A stretch of 64,000 nucleotides of DNA from Chromobacterium phragmitis (lineage in GTDB: Bacteria > Pseudomonadota > Gammaproteobacteria > Burkholderiales > Chromobacteriaceae), in NCBI RefSeq assembly GCF_003325475.1, contig NZ_CP029495.1, positions 2,418,001 to 2,482,000 of the forward strand. Reading direction: 5' to 3'. Every line of letters starts with the position of its first letter. Within the stretch, counting starts at the first letter, position 1. The notes under the pieces are model-generated. The model was not told where the DNA came from and made no database searches. It saw only the letters and a list, made by a program, of their open reading frames with translations. This document shows positions 1 through 10,005 of the stretch, one piece after another. A program made the translations under genes and the position numbers.

Positions 1-24
1 GGCGGCATGGGCGGCATGATGTAA
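1..24 (+). CDS. groL: C-terminal end of chaperonin GroEL (partial)
   Basis: The first 24 bases read Gly-Gly-Met-Gly-Gly-Met-Met-stop in frame 1. This is the end of the GGM-rich tail that closes bacterial GroEL proteins. The rest of the gene lies outside the window to the left. The assignment rests only on this short but very characteristic tail, and a terminator-like hairpin follows about 40 bases later. Confidence 0.8.
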   Translation, partial: GGMGGMM

Positions 25-63
25 TCAGCGCCGCATGGGCATGGCGACATGCCCGGCCAGATG

Positions 64-95
64 AAAAACCCCGCAGCGTGCTGCGGGGTTTTTTC
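64..95. terminator. Bidirectional rho-independent terminator between groEL and rfbC
   Basis: A near-perfect stem (AACCCCGCAGC paired with GCTGCGGGGTT, two-base loop) is flanked by A-runs on the left and T-runs on the right. It can therefore end both the groEL transcript and the converging rfb transcript. Confidence 0.85.
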
Positions 96-116
96 ATGCG
101 TTCATGTCGGGAACGA

Positions 117-659
117 TCAGCGTCTCAGCGCGGCGAACGCTTCGCCTTGCTGATCTTTTTCGGACAGGGTTGGAGGAGAGGCGAGCGGCCAGTCTATCGC
201 CAGGTCGGGGTCGTTCCAGGCGATGGAGCGTTCCAGTTCCGGATGCCAGTAGTCGGTAGTTTTGTAGAGGAATTCCACGTCGTCGCTCAAGGTGAGGAAG
301 CCATGGGCGAAGCCGGCGGGAATCCACAACTGGCGTTTGTTGGCGGCGCTCAGTTCCACGCCTACCCATTGGCCGAAGCTTGAGGAGCCGGGACGGATGT
401 CGACGGCGACATCGTAGACGATGCCGGCCACGACGCGGACCAACTTGCCCTGCGGATGCGGATCCTTCTGGTAGTGCAGGCCGCGCAGCACATTGCTGCC
501 GGAGCGGCTGTGATTGTCCTGAACGAAATGGACCGGATATCCGATGGCCTGCTCGAAGCGCTGCTGGTTGAAGCTTTCGAAGAAAAAGCCCCTTTCGTCG
601 CCGAAAACCTTGGGCTCTATGATTTTGACGCCGGACAGGCGGGTATCTAGGCATTGCAT
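117..659 (-). CDS. rfbC: dTDP-4-dehydrorhamnose 3,5-epimerase
   Basis: This 180-residue protein has the usual length of RfbC/RmlC. It epimerises C3 and C5 of dTDP-4-keto-6-deoxyglucose in the cytoplasm, the third step of dTDP-L-rhamnose synthesis. The family signature LRGLHYQ is present, with the catalytic His at residue 62 and the conserved Tyr at residue 132. It is the last gene of the minus-strand operon rfbB-rfbD-rfbA-rfbC, 6 bases after rfbA, and is followed by the shared terminator next to groEL. The order B-D-A-C is common in proteobacterial O-antigen or exopolysaccharide loci. Confidence 0.95.
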   Translation of the reverse strand: MQCLDTRLSGVKIIEPKVFGDERGFFFESFNQQRFEQAIGYPVHFVQDNHSRSGSNVLRGLHYQKDPHPQGKLVRVVAGIVYDVAVDIRPGSSSFGQWVGVELSAANKRQLWIPAGFAHGFLTLSDDVEFLYKTTDYWHPELERSIAWNDPDLAIDWPLASPPTLSEKDQQGEAFAALRR

Positions 660-665
660 GGCGTT

Positions 666-1531
<866 letters not shown>

Positions 1532-1535
<4 letters not shown>

Positions 1536-2476
1536 GGCTGTCCTTTTCCATCTTCAGTGTGCCGGCGCGGCATGGCGCGGGCCAGTTCCGCGAGCGCTGG
1601 GTCGACCCCGGCCTGCCAGCTCGGCAGTTCCAGATCGAAGGTCTGCTTGAGCTTGCCGCAATCCAGCCTGGAGTTGGCGGGACGCCGGGCCGGGGTCGGG
1701 TAGTCGCAGCTGGGGATGCCCTGGATGGCGTCCGGAGCGAGTTTGAGGTCGAGCCCGAGGGCTTGCGCCCGGCTTAGCAGGTAGCGCGCGTAGCCGTGCC
1801 AGCTGGTTTCGCCTTGCGCCGCCAGATGGTAGGTGCCGCAGGCGAACGCGTCCGGCGCGTCCAGATAGCGGCTAAGCAGTCGGGCGGTGCAGTCCGCGAT
1901 CAGGAGGGCGGAGGTCGGCGCGCCGATCTGATCGTCCACGACGTTGAGCGAGTCGCGTTCGGCGGCCAGTCGCAGCATGGTTTTCAGGAAGTTGGCGCCG
2001 TGCGCGCCGAAGACCCAGCTGGTGCGCAATATCAGATGCCGTCCGCCGGCGGCGCGGACGTTCCGCTCGCCTTGCCATTTGCTGCGGCCGTATACGGATT
2101 GCGGGTCGGGCGCGTCGTCCTCGCGCCAGGGTTGGTTGCCTTGGCCGCTGAACACGTAATCGGTGGAGTAGTGAACCATCAACGCGTCGTGGGAGGCAGC
2201 CCATCGCGCAAGCTCGCCAGGAGCCTCGGCATTGACCTGGAACGCCAGTTCCGGCTCGCTTTCCGCCTTGTCCACTGCGGTGTAGGCGGCCGGGTTGACG
2301 ATGATGTCAGGCCGGATGCGATCCAGAGCCTGGGAGAGGCGTCCTGTTTGGCTCAGGTCCAATTGCCGGCGATCTGCGGCGATCAATTGGCCGAGCGGCG
2401 CCAGCGCGGCCTGCAGGGCGTGGCCGACCTGGCCGTCTTTGCCGGTAATCAGAATGCGAGGCAGTGCTTCATCCAT
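1532..2476 (-). CDS. rfbD: dTDP-4-dehydrorhamnose reductase
   Basis: This NADPH-dependent reductase performs the last step to dTDP-L-rhamnose. Within 314 residues it shows an N-terminal Rossmann motif (TGKDGQVG, residues 11-18), the catalytic Thr near residue 105 in STDYVF, and the SDR pair Tyr129/Lys133 in YGRSK. At 314 residues it is slightly longer than the usual ~300. The start overlaps the end of rfbB by 8 bases and the stop overlaps the rfbA start, so the operon is tightly packed. Confidence 0.95.
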
Positions 2477-3527
2477 ATTGCTTGCTCACCCAATCGCGAT
2501 AACTGCCGTCCCGGACGTGGGCGGCCCACTCCGCATTGGCCAGATACCATTCGATGGTCTTGCGTATGCCGCTGTCGAATGTTTCGGCCGGCCTCCACCC
2601 AAGCTCCCGTTCCAGTTTGCCCGCGTCTATGGCATAGCGCCTGTCGTGGCCGGGCCGATCGCTTACGAAGCGGATCTGTTCGGCGTAAGAGCGGCCATCC
2701 GCTCTGGGACGCAATCCGTCCAGCAGGCTGCAGATGGTGCGGACCACTTCCAGATTGGTCTTTTCATTGCAGCCGCCGACATTGTAGGTTTCTCCCGCTC
2801 GGCCTGCTTCCAGCACCCGGCGGACCGCGCTGCAATGGTCGCTGACGAACAGCCAGTCGCGGACTTGCAGGCCGTCGCCGTAAATGGGCAGCGGCTCCCC
2901 GGCCAGCGCGTTCAGGATCACCAGCGGGATCAGCTTTTCCGGGAAATGGTAGGGACCATAGTTGTTGCTGCAGTTCGTGGTTAGCACCGGCAGGCCGTAG
3001 GTGTGATGCCAGGCGCGGACCAGATGATCCGACGAGGCTTTGGAGGCCGAGTAGGGGCTGTTGGGTTGCTGGGGGTGGCGCTCGCTGAAAGGGGCATCAT
3101 CCGCAGCCAGCGAACCGTAGACTTCGTCGGTGGAAACGTGGAGAAAGCGAAAGTCCTGCTGGCGGCGCGCTTCCAGGCCTTGCCAATACCGGCGCGCGCT
3201 TTCCAGCAATTGAAAAGTGCCGATGATATTGGTCTGGATGAAGGCCATCGGGCCGTGAATGGAGCGATCCACATGGCTTTCCGCGGCGAAGTGGATTACG
3301 GCGCGTGGCTGATGTCTCGCCAAGAGTTGATCCAGCAGCGCGGAGTCTAGGATATCGCCGTGAACAAAAACATGGCCGGGATGCGCCTGCACGGATTTCA
3401 GCGTTTCCAGATTGCCGGCATAGGTGAGCGCATCGAGATTGACGAGCGTTTCATCATGCCTAGCCAGCCAGTCCAGTACGAAATTTCCGCCTATGAAGCC
3501 CGCGCCGCCGGTAACGAGAATGGTCAT
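2469..3527 (-). CDS. rfbB: dTDP-glucose 4,6-dehydratase
   Basis: First gene of the dTDP-rhamnose operon. The 352-residue extended SDR enzyme converts dTDP-glucose to dTDP-4-keto-6-deoxyglucose. It has the NAD-binding TGGAGFIG motif at residues 6-13, the dehydratase triad STDEVYG (Thr133, Asp134, Glu135) and the YxxxK pair Tyr159/Lys163. The next gene to the right (NIF3 family) is divergent. The roughly 250-base gap between them should hold both promoters, but I could not pick a convincing one. Confidence 0.96.
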   Translation of the reverse strand: MTILVTGGAGFIGGNFVLDWLARHDETLVNLDALTYAGNLETLKSVQAHPGHVFVHGDILDSALLDQLLARHQPRAVIHFAAESHVDRSIHGPMAFIQTNIIGTFQLLESARRYWQGLEARRQQDFRFLHVSTDEVYGSLAADDAPFSERHPQQPNSPYSASKASSDHLVRAWHHTYGLPVLTTNCSNNYGPYHFPEKLIPLVILNALAGEPLPIYGDGLQVRDWLFVSDHCSAVRRVLEAGRAGETYNVGGCNEKTNLEVVRTICSLLDGLRPRADGRSYAEQIRFVSDRPGHDRRYAIDAGKLERELGWRPAETFDSGIRKTIEWYLANAEWAAHVRDGSYRDWVSKQYG

Positions 3528-3775
3528 GGATGAATTCCTGCGCCAATAGAAGTTGAGGCCGCGCCGGCCAGGAAAATCGAGCCGCGCAGCGATTCCGCTG
3601 GTTTTTCCGCGGCGCGGAGAATACAGGCCGGAATGCGGCAGCGGCTAATCTATGATTGCATTTTATCGGCATCGCCAAGTTGGGGCAAAGTCGGGATTCT
3701 CACTGGATATGGCGAAGTATTTAACGATTTGATGGCAAAATATCTAGCATGAATGATAGTGAAGAGGTGCGCGGA

Positions 3776-4522
3776 ATGTTGCTGAGAGATTTGCATGGCT
3801 GGCTGGATGGCTGCCTGGAGCCCTGGCGCTACAAGGACTACGCGCCCAATGGATTGCAGGTGGAAGGAAGAAGCGAAGTCCGCAAGGTGGTGACCGGCGT
3901 AACCGCGTCCCAGGCGCTGATCGACGCGGCGGCGGAGCGGGGAGCGGATGCCATCCTGGTCCATCATGGCTATTTCTGGAAAGGCGAAGACGCCAGCATC
4001 CGAGGCATGAAGAAGCGCCGCGTCGCTTCGCTGCTGCGGAACGACATCAGCCTGCTGGCTTATCATTTGCCGCTGGATGGCCATCTTGAGCTGGGCAACA
4101 ACGCTCAGTTGGGCAAATTGTTGGGCTTGGCGGTGGCGGGGCAGTCCGGGGAGCAAAACCTGCTCTGGCATGGAGAGTGGAATGCGGGCGGCGATGCCGC
4201 GGCGCTCGCCGCGCATGTTTCCGACGCGCTGGGGCGAAGCGCGCAGTTGCTGGGGCGAGTCGACAAGCCGGTTAGACGCGTGGCCTGGTGCACCGGCGGC
4301 GCGCAGGGTTTTTTCTCCGACGCGATCGCGCTCGGCATTGACGTTTTCATCACCGGCGAAGCATCGGAACAGAATTACCACATGGCGATGGAAAGCGATG
4401 TCGCATTCATCGCCGCGGGTCATCATGCAACGGAACGCTTTGGCATCAAGGCACTAGGCGAGCATTTGGCGCAAGTATCCGGCATAAATGTCGAATTTAT
4501 TGATGTTTTCAACCCGGTTTAA
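3776..4522 (+). CDS. NIF3/YbgI family metal-binding protein
   Basis: This is a NIF3-like (YbgI, 'GTP cyclohydrolase I type 2 homologue') protein, a widespread family with a di-metal centre and uncertain function. The first metal-ligand motif VHHG and the C-terminal GHHATE motif, which completes the metal site, are both visible. I chose the ATG at 3776 because GAGGTG precedes it at good spacing and it gives 248 residues, like E. coli YbgI. The in-frame ATG at 3749 lacks a ribosome-binding site. In many betaproteobacteria this gene sits just upstream of the bc1 operon, as here. Confidence 0.88.
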   Translation: MLLRDLHGWLDGCLEPWRYKDYAPNGLQVEGRSEVRKVVTGVTASQALIDAAAERGADAILVHHGYFWKGEDASIRGMKKRRVASLLRNDISLLAYHLPLDGHLELGNNAQLGKLLGLAVAGQSGEQNLLWHGEWNAGGDAAALAAHVSDALGRSAQLLGRVDKPVRRVAWCTGGAQGFFSDAIALGIDVFITGEASEQNYHMAMESDVAFIAAGHHATERFGIKALGEHLAQVSGINVEFIDVFNPV

Positions 4523-4636
4523 GCAAATAGCTGGCGTGTCGGCCAATTTATTTGCATAGAAGCTTCAAGTCCCTACTAGTAATCGGGTAAAATCCAGCGG
4601 TTTAGGGCTCGATTTCCACGATTGAGGATGACTGTA

Positions 4637-5221
4637 ATGAGTGAACAGCAAGTCGATACGGGGCGCCGTCGTTTTCTGACGATCGCTTCCAGCGCTGTTG
4701 GGGGTGTTGCGGTAGTCGGCGCGGCCACGCCGTTTTTCATGAGCTTTTTCCCGTCCGAGAGGGCCAAGGCCGCCGGCGCGCCGGTAGAGGTAGACATCGG
4801 CAAGATCGAGGCCGGCCAGAAGATCAACGTCGAATGGCGCGGCAAGCCGGTATGGATTCTCAACCGCACGCCGGACCAGCTGAAGAACCTGCCCAAGAAC
4901 GACCCCAGGCTGGTCGATCCCAAATCCGAAGTGGATCAGCAGCCCTCTTACTGTCAGAACGAGCATCGTTCCATCAAGCCCGAGTTCTTGGTGGCGGTCG
5001 GCATCTGCACACACTTGGGCTGTTCGCCGACCTTCCGGCCCGATCTGGCGCCCGCCGACCTGGGGCCGGACTGGCTGGGAGGCTTCTACTGCCCCTGCCA
5101 TGGCTCCAAGTTCGACCTGGCCGCCCGCGTGTTCAAGGGGGTGCCGGCGCCGAAGAACCTGGAGATCCCCCCGCACAAGTATCTGTCCGCTACCCGCCTG
5201 TTGATTGGCGACGACAAATAA
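4637..5221 (+). CDS. petA: Ubiquinol-cytochrome c reductase Rieske iron-sulfur subunit
   Basis: First subunit of the cytochrome bc1 complex; it transfers electrons from ubiquinol to cytochrome c1 at the inner membrane. It has a twin-arginine-type N-terminus (GRRRFL) followed by one membrane anchor (about residues 15-37). The 2Fe-2S ligand boxes are both intact: CTHLGC (124-129) and CPCHGS (152-157). Upstream in-frame TTG (4622) and ATG (4628) codons exist. I prefer 4637 because GAGG lies 9 bases upstream and MSEQQ is a family-like start. It forms an operon with petB, 14 bases downstream. Confidence 0.95.
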   Translation: MSEQQVDTGRRRFLTIASSAVGGVAVVGAATPFFMSFFPSERAKAAGAPVEVDIGKIEAGQKINVEWRGKPVWILNRTPDQLKNLPKNDPRLVDPKSEVDQQPSYCQNEHRSIKPEFLVAVGICTHLGCSPTFRPDLAPADLGPDWLGGFYCPCHGSKFDLAARVFKGVPAPKNLEIPPHKYLSATRLLIGDDK

Positions 5222-5235
5222 GCTGAGGGTGAAAA

Positions 5236-6579
5236 ATGAGCAAAGCACAAAAGCTGCTTAACTGGGTGGACGCGCGTTTCCCGCTGACCGCCTTGTGGGA
5301 AAGCCAATGGGGCAAGTATGTCGCGCCCAAGAATTTCAACTTCTGGTACTTCTTCGGTTCGCTGGCCATGCTGGTGCTGGTGCTGCAGATCGTCACCGGC
5401 ATCTTCCTGACCATGAATTACAAGCCGGACGGCACGCTTAACGCCGCAGGCATCCCGGTCGCCTTCGCCTCGGTCGAATACATCATGCGCGACGTGGCCG
5501 GCGGCTGGATCATCCGCTACATGCACTCCACCGGCGCCTCGATGTTCTTCGTCGTGGTTTACCTGCACATGTTCCGCGGCCTGATCTATGGCTCGTACAA
5601 GCAGCCGCGCGAGCTGGTCTGGGTGTTCGGCACGCTGATCTTCCTGTGCCTGATGGCCGAGGCCTTCATGGGGTATTTGCTGCCATGGGGCCAGATGTCG
5701 TTCTGGGGTGCCCAGGTGATCGTCAACCTGTTCGGCTCGATTCCCGTGATCGGCCCCGACCTGTCGCTGTGGATACGCGGCGACTTCGTAGTGTCCGACG
5801 CCACGCTGAACCGCTTCTTCGCGCTGCACGTGATCGCGGTGCCGCTGGTGCTGCTGGCGCTGGTGGCGGCCCACCTGATGGCTCTGCACGAAGTGGGCTC
5901 CAACAACCCTGACGGCGTGGAGATCAAGAAGCAGCCCAAGGACCCGAGCACCGGCCTGTACCTGGACGGCATCTACTCGCACCCGTACTACACCATCAAG
6001 GACATCCTCGGCGTCGTGGTGTTCATGGTGGTGTTCTCGGTGATCGTGTTCTTCCTGCCGGAAATGGGCGGCTACTTCCTCGAGCATCCGAACTTCGACC
6101 AGGCCGATCCGCTGAAGACCCCGCCGCACATCGCGCCGGTCTGGTACTTCACTCCGTTCTACGCGATCCTGCGCGCCGTGCCGTCTTTCGCCGGGACTCA
6201 GGTGTGGGGCGTGCTGGCAATGGGAGCCGCCGTGGTGCTGATCGCCTTCCTGCCGTGGCTGGATCGTTCGCCGATCAAGTCCATCCGCTACCGCGGTCCC
6301 AAGTTCAAGGTCGCGCTGATCCTGTTCATCGCCTCCTTCATCGGCCTGGGCATCCTGGGCGCGATGCCGCCGACCGAAGTGCGCACGCTGATCTCGCAGA
6401 TCTTCTCGGTGATCTACTTCGCCTTCTTCCTGGGCATGCCGTTCTACACCAAGAACGATGTGGGCAGCGTCCCGGTTCCGGATCGGGTGACCGACACCAA
6501 CGCCAAGCGTCAGATCCAGTTCGTGGCCCTGGTGGCGCTCACCGTGTTCCTGGCCGCGTTGTTCGCGATGAACGTGTAA
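5236..6579 (+). CDS. petB: Cytochrome b subunit of the bc1 complex
   Basis: A 447-residue polytopic membrane protein with eight predicted helices, carrying the two b hemes and the quinol/quinone sites. It begins with an amphipathic surface segment (WVDARFPLT) and contains family stretches such as GWIIRYMHSTGAS and YLLPWGQMSFWG, with paired His in helices B and D. The proteobacterial-length C-terminal helices are present. It lies between petA and petC, with AGGGTG before the start. Confidence 0.97.
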   Translation: MSKAQKLLNWVDARFPLTALWESQWGKYVAPKNFNFWYFFGSLAMLVLVLQIVTGIFLTMNYKPDGTLNAAGIPVAFASVEYIMRDVAGGWIIRYMHSTGASMFFVVVYLHMFRGLIYGSYKQPRELVWVFGTLIFLCLMAEAFMGYLLPWGQMSFWGAQVIVNLFGSIPVIGPDLSLWIRGDFVVSDATLNRFFALHVIAVPLVLLALVAAHLMALHEVGSNNPDGVEIKKQPKDPSTGLYLDGIYSHPYYTIKDILGVVVFMVVFSVIVFFLPEMGGYFLEHPNFDQADPLKTPPHIAPVWYFTPFYAILRAVPSFAGTQVWGVLAMGAAVVLIAFLPWLDRSPIKSIRYRGPKFKVALILFIASFIGLGILGAMPPTEVRTLISQIFSVIYFAFFLGMPFYTKNDVGSVPVPDRVTDTNAKRQIQFVALVALTVFLAALFAMNV

Positions 6580-6592
6580 GGGGATAAGGAAA

Positions 6593-7357
6593 ATGAAAAA
6601 CAAGATCCGTCACCTGATCGCCGCCGCGGCGCTGGCCTTGCCCTGCGCGCTGCCGGCTTTCGCCAACGAGGGCGGTCCCAAGCTCGACAAGGCGAACATC
6701 GACATCCAGGACACCGAGAGCCTGCAGCGCGGCGCGCAGATCTTCGTCAACTACTGCCTGTCCTGCCACTCGGCCAGCATGATGCGTTACAACCGGCTGG
6801 AAGACATCGGCCTGACCGAAGAGCAGATCAAGGCCAATCTGTTGCCGGAGGGCGCGAAGATCGGCGACCAGATGAACATCGCGATGAACAAGCAGGACGC
6901 CAAGGCCTGGTTCGGCGCCACGCCGCCCGATCTGTCGCTGATCGCGCGTTCCCGCGGCGCCGACTACCTGTACAGCTATCTGCGCGGTTTCTATCGTGAT
7001 CCGTCTCGTCCCACCGGCTGGAACAACCTGGTGTTCGACAAGGTCGGCATGCCGCACATTTTCTGGGAATGGCAGGGCGACCAGGAGCTGAAGACGATGA
7101 AGAACGCCGAAGGCCATGAAGAGCACAAGCTGGAACTGGTGAAAGCCGGCACGCTGACCAAGCTGGAAAACGGCAAGGCCAACACCGTCGAGTTCGACCG
7201 CCGCATGCGCGACTTGACCAACTTCCTGGTCTACATCGGCGAGCCGGCGGCGGTGAAGCGCCAGCAGATCGGCTACGTGGTGGTGCTGTTCCTCGGCCTG
7301 CTGCTGTTCCCGCTGGTGTACCTGCTAAAGAAAGAGTACTGGCGCGACGTTCACTAA
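6593..7357 (+). CDS. petC: Cytochrome c1 subunit of the bc1 complex
   Basis: A 254-residue protein with a cleavable signal peptide (about residues 1-24), a c-type heme motif CLSCH (55-59) and a C-terminal membrane anchor ending in LLKKEYWRDVH. The Met in VGMPHIFW is a candidate sixth heme ligand. It is the last gene of petABC and is followed by a strong hairpin terminator. Its presence next to an intact cyo operon shows a branched aerobic chain: bc1 to cytochrome c oxidases elsewhere, and a quinol oxidase here. Confidence 0.96.
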   Translation: MKNKIRHLIAAAALALPCALPAFANEGGPKLDKANIDIQDTESLQRGAQIFVNYCLSCHSASMMRYNRLEDIGLTEEQIKANLLPEGAKIGDQMNIAMNKQDAKAWFGATPPDLSLIARSRGADYLYSYLRGFYRDPSRPTGWNNLVFDKVGMPHIFWEWQGDQELKTMKNAEGHEEHKLELVKAGTLTKLENGKANTVEFDRRMRDLTNFLVYIGEPAAVKRQQIGYVVVLFLGLLLFPLVYLLKKEYWRDVH

Positions 7358-7373
7358 CGCGATCGGGCAGTTG

Positions 7374-7402
7374 AAAAGGCGGAAGAGATTCCGCCTTTTT
7401 CT
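7374..7402 (+). terminator. Rho-independent terminator after petABC
   Basis: Stem AAAAGGCGGAA / TTCCGCCTTTT with a GAGA loop, followed by a T-rich run, directly after the petC stop. Confidence 0.9.
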
Positions 7403-7507
7403 TTTTATAATCATGATGTTGTGTTGAAAGGCTGGAATATTGCCACCGGATGGTGCTAGAATGCGCGCTGCACTCATTTTTTAAGTTAGTCAAGGATTTT
7501 CTCCGCC

Positions 7508-8110
7508 ATGATGACCCTCTACTCCGGAATCACCTGCCCGTTCAGTCAGCGCTGCCGTATCGTGCTCTTCGAGAAAGGGATGGATTTCGAAATCATCGAT
7601 GTGGATATCCATAACAAGCCGGAAGACCTGGCTGTGATGAACCCGTACAACGAAGTGCCGGTTCTGGTGGAGCGCGACCTGATCCTGCATGAGTCGAACA
7701 TCATCAATGAATACATCGACGAGCGTTTCCCGCACCCGCAACTGATGCCGGCCGATCCGGTGATGCGCGCTCGCGCCCGCCTGTTCCTGCATCGTTTCGA
7801 AAACGAACTGTTCATTCATGTGAAGACGCTGGAAGCCGGCGCCACAGGCAAGGAAGCGACCAAGGCCCGCGAAGCAATCCGCGACGGCCTGACCACCATC
7901 GCGCCGATCTTCTCCAAGCAAAAGTTCATGCTGGGCGACGACTTCTCGATGATAGACGTGGCCATCGCTCCGCTGATGTGGCGTCTGGAGCATTACAACA
8001 TTGACCTGGGCAAGAGCGCGGCGCCGATCCTGAAGTACGCCGAGCGCATTTTCCAGCGTCAGTCCTTCATCGATTCGCTGACCCCGTCCGAAAAGGCGAT
8101 GCGCAAGTAA
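7508..8110 (+). CDS. sspA: Stringent starvation protein A
   Basis: A 200-residue protein with a glutathione-S-transferase fold that binds RNA polymerase and adjusts transcription under starvation and acid stress. The N-terminal thioredoxin-like half (YSGITCPFSQRCRIVLFEKG) and the helical GST C-domain are clear, including the NEVPVLVERDLILHESNII stretch. It forms an operon with sspB, 9 bases downstream, as in most beta- and gammaproteobacteria. Confidence 0.95.
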   Translation: MMTLYSGITCPFSQRCRIVLFEKGMDFEIIDVDIHNKPEDLAVMNPYNEVPVLVERDLILHESNIINEYIDERFPHPQLMPADPVMRARARLFLHRFENELFIHVKTLEAGATGKEATKAREAIRDGLTTIAPIFSKQKFMLGDDFSMIDVAIAPLMWRLEHYNIDLGKSAAPILKYAERIFQRQSFIDSLTPSEKAMRK

Positions 8111-8119
8111 GGAGACGCG

Positions 8120-8551
8120 ATGAGCTCCAGCACCAAGCCGTACATGATCCGCGCGTTGCATCAGTGGTGCGGCGACAATGGCTACACCCCGTACATCGTG
8201 GTGTGGGTCAATGGCCGCACCGATGTGCCGCTCGAGTACGTGAAGAACAATGAGATCGTGCTCAATATCGCCGATACCGCAACCAAGAACCTGCGCATCG
8301 ACAATGAGTGGATTTCGTTTTCCGCGCGTTTCGGCGGGGTTTCGCGCGACATCTGGGTGCCGATCGGCAACGTGATGTCCATCTTCGCCCGGGAAACCGG
8401 CGAGGGCATGGGTTTCGAGGTGGAGCCGATGAGCGAAGAGGCGGCCAGCCTGAAGCCGGTTGGCGCCGAAGAGGAAGCGCCGGAGTCCGGCGGCGACGAT
8501 CCGTCGCCGAACCGCCCCAGCGGGCGGCCAAGCCTGCGTATCGTCAAGTAA
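8120..8551 (+). CDS. sspB: ClpXP protease specificity-enhancing factor
   Basis: This adaptor delivers ssrA-tagged and other substrates to ClpXP. The N-terminal SspB fold (about residues 1-105) is followed by an acidic, Pro/Ser-rich flexible tail. The tail ends in LRIVK, which matches the ClpX-binding (XB) motif known at the end of SspB. The gene is coupled to sspA and followed by a terminator. Confidence 0.95.
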   Translation: MSSSTKPYMIRALHQWCGDNGYTPYIVVWVNGRTDVPLEYVKNNEIVLNIADTATKNLRIDNEWISFSARFGGVSRDIWVPIGNVMSIFARETGEGMGFEVEPMSEEAASLKPVGAEEEAPESGGDDPSPNRPSGRPSLRIVK

Positions 8552-8567
8552 ACTCGTCGCATTGATC

Positions 8568-8592
8568 AAAACCGGCCAAAGGCCGGTTTTTT
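8568..8592 (+). terminator. Rho-independent terminator after sspAB
   Basis: Stem AAAACCGGCC / GGCCGGTTTT with an AAA loop, then a T-run. Confidence 0.9.
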
Positions 8593-8607
8593 CATTCCGG
8601 AATGGCG

Positions 8608-8634
8608 AAAAAAAAACGGGGCCGAAGCCCCGCC
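8608..8634 (-). terminator. Rho-independent terminator after glnK-amtB
   Basis: Read on the minus strand, the hairpin CGGGGC-TTC-GGCCCCG is followed by a run of nine T. It lies 34 bases beyond the amtB stop, back-to-back with the sspB terminator. Confidence 0.88.
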
Positions 8635-8667
8635 AAGTCCCTTACACAACAATCTTTAGCGGGCGGT

Positions 8668-9978
8668 CTACTCCACACGCTCGCCGTGCAGAACCAAGTC
8701 CAGGCCCTCGCGCTCCTCGTCTTCGGCCACGCGCAGGCCCAGGGCGATATCCACCAGCTTCAGCAGGATGAAGGTGACGATGCCGCAGTAGACGATGGTG
8801 ACGCCAACGCCCAACGCCTGGATGACCAGGCTGCCGTCGGCGCCGCCGATATCCTTGACCGCGAACACGCCGGTCAGCAGCGCCCCCAGGATGCCGCCGA
8901 CGCCGTGCACGCCGAAAGCGTCCAGCGAGTCGTCATAGCCCATCATGTGCTTCAGGCCGGTGGCTCCCCAGAAGCAGACCACGCCGGCGGCCAAGCCTAT
9001 GGCCAGCGCGCCCTTGACGTCGACGAAGCCGGCGGCCGGGGTGATGGCGACCAGGCCCGCCACCGCGCCGGAGGCGATGCCCAGCACCGACGGCTTCTTC
9101 TTGGCGATCCACTCGGCGAACATCCAGGCCAGCGCGGCCATCGCGGTGGCGACCTGGGTGGTGACCATCGCCATGCCGGCGCGGCCGTCGGCGGCGACGG
9201 CGGAGCCGGCGTTGAAGCCGAACCAGCCCACCCACAGCATCGATGCGCCCACCAGCGTCAGCACCAGGTTATGGGGAGGCATCGCCTCGCGGCCGAAGCC
9301 TACGCGCTTGCCCAGCACCAGGGCGGTCACCAAGCCGGCCACGCCGGCGTTGATGTGCACCACGGTGCCCCCGGCAAAGTCCAGCACGCCGTAATTGCCC
9401 ATCCAGCCGCCCGGCGCCCACACCCAGTGGGCGACCGGCACGTAGACCAGCAACGACCACAAGGCCATGAAGACCAGCATCGCCGAGAATTTCATCCGCT
9501 CGGCGAAGGCGCCGGTGATCAGCGCCGGAGTGATGATGGCGAAGGTCATCTGGAAGGTCATGAACACCGATTCCGGAATGGTGCCGGCCAGAGGATGCAC
9601 GGCCAGCTTGCCGGCATCCTTCATGTACACCATGCCGTCCAGCAGCAGGCGCGACAGATCGCCGATATAGGGGTTGCCGACGGTGAAGGCGAGACTGTAG
9701 CCGACCACCGCCCACAACACGGTCACCAGAGCGGTGATGGCGAAGCTCTGCATCAGCGTGGCCAACACGTTTTTCTTGCGGACCATGCCGCCGTAGAACA
9801 GCGCCAGGCCGGGAATGGTCATGAACAGCACCAGGGCGGTGGAGGTCAGCATCCAGGCGGTGTCGCCGGAGTTGATCACCTTGGCGGCGGCCACCGCCGG
9901 GCCGGCGGGCGCGTCGGCCAGCGCGGGCAGGGAGAGAGCGGCGAGCCCGGAAGCCATGGCAGCGAGTATCTTTTTCAT
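8668..9978 (-). CDS. amtB: Ammonium transporter
   Basis: A 436-residue Amt/MEP/Rh channel with a cleavable signal peptide (about residues 1-22) and eleven predicted helices. Family stretches include FYGGMVRKKN near the start, the pore-region FAIITPALI segment and DDSLDAFGVHGVGG with the conserved His. It imports ammonium under nitrogen limitation and is gated by GlnK, whose gene lies 27 bases upstream on the same strand. The sigma-54/NtrC sites upstream of glnK should control both genes. Confidence 0.96.
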   Translation of the reverse strand: MKKILAAMASGLAALSLPALADAPAGPAVAAAKVINSGDTAWMLTSTALVLFMTIPGLALFYGGMVRKKNVLATLMQSFAITALVTVLWAVVGYSLAFTVGNPYIGDLSRLLLDGMVYMKDAGKLAVHPLAGTIPESVFMTFQMTFAIITPALITGAFAERMKFSAMLVFMALWSLLVYVPVAHWVWAPGGWMGNYGVLDFAGGTVVHINAGVAGLVTALVLGKRVGFGREAMPPHNLVLTLVGASMLWVGWFGFNAGSAVAADGRAGMAMVTTQVATAMAALAWMFAEWIAKKKPSVLGIASGAVAGLVAITPAAGFVDVKGALAIGLAAGVVCFWGATGLKHMMGYDDSLDAFGVHGVGGILGALLTGVFAVKDIGGADGSLVIQALGVGVTIVYCGIVTFILLKLVDIALGLRVAEDEEREGLDLVLHGERVE

Positions 9979-10005
9979 TATGGTTTCCCCAGTTTCACAA
10001 AGCGG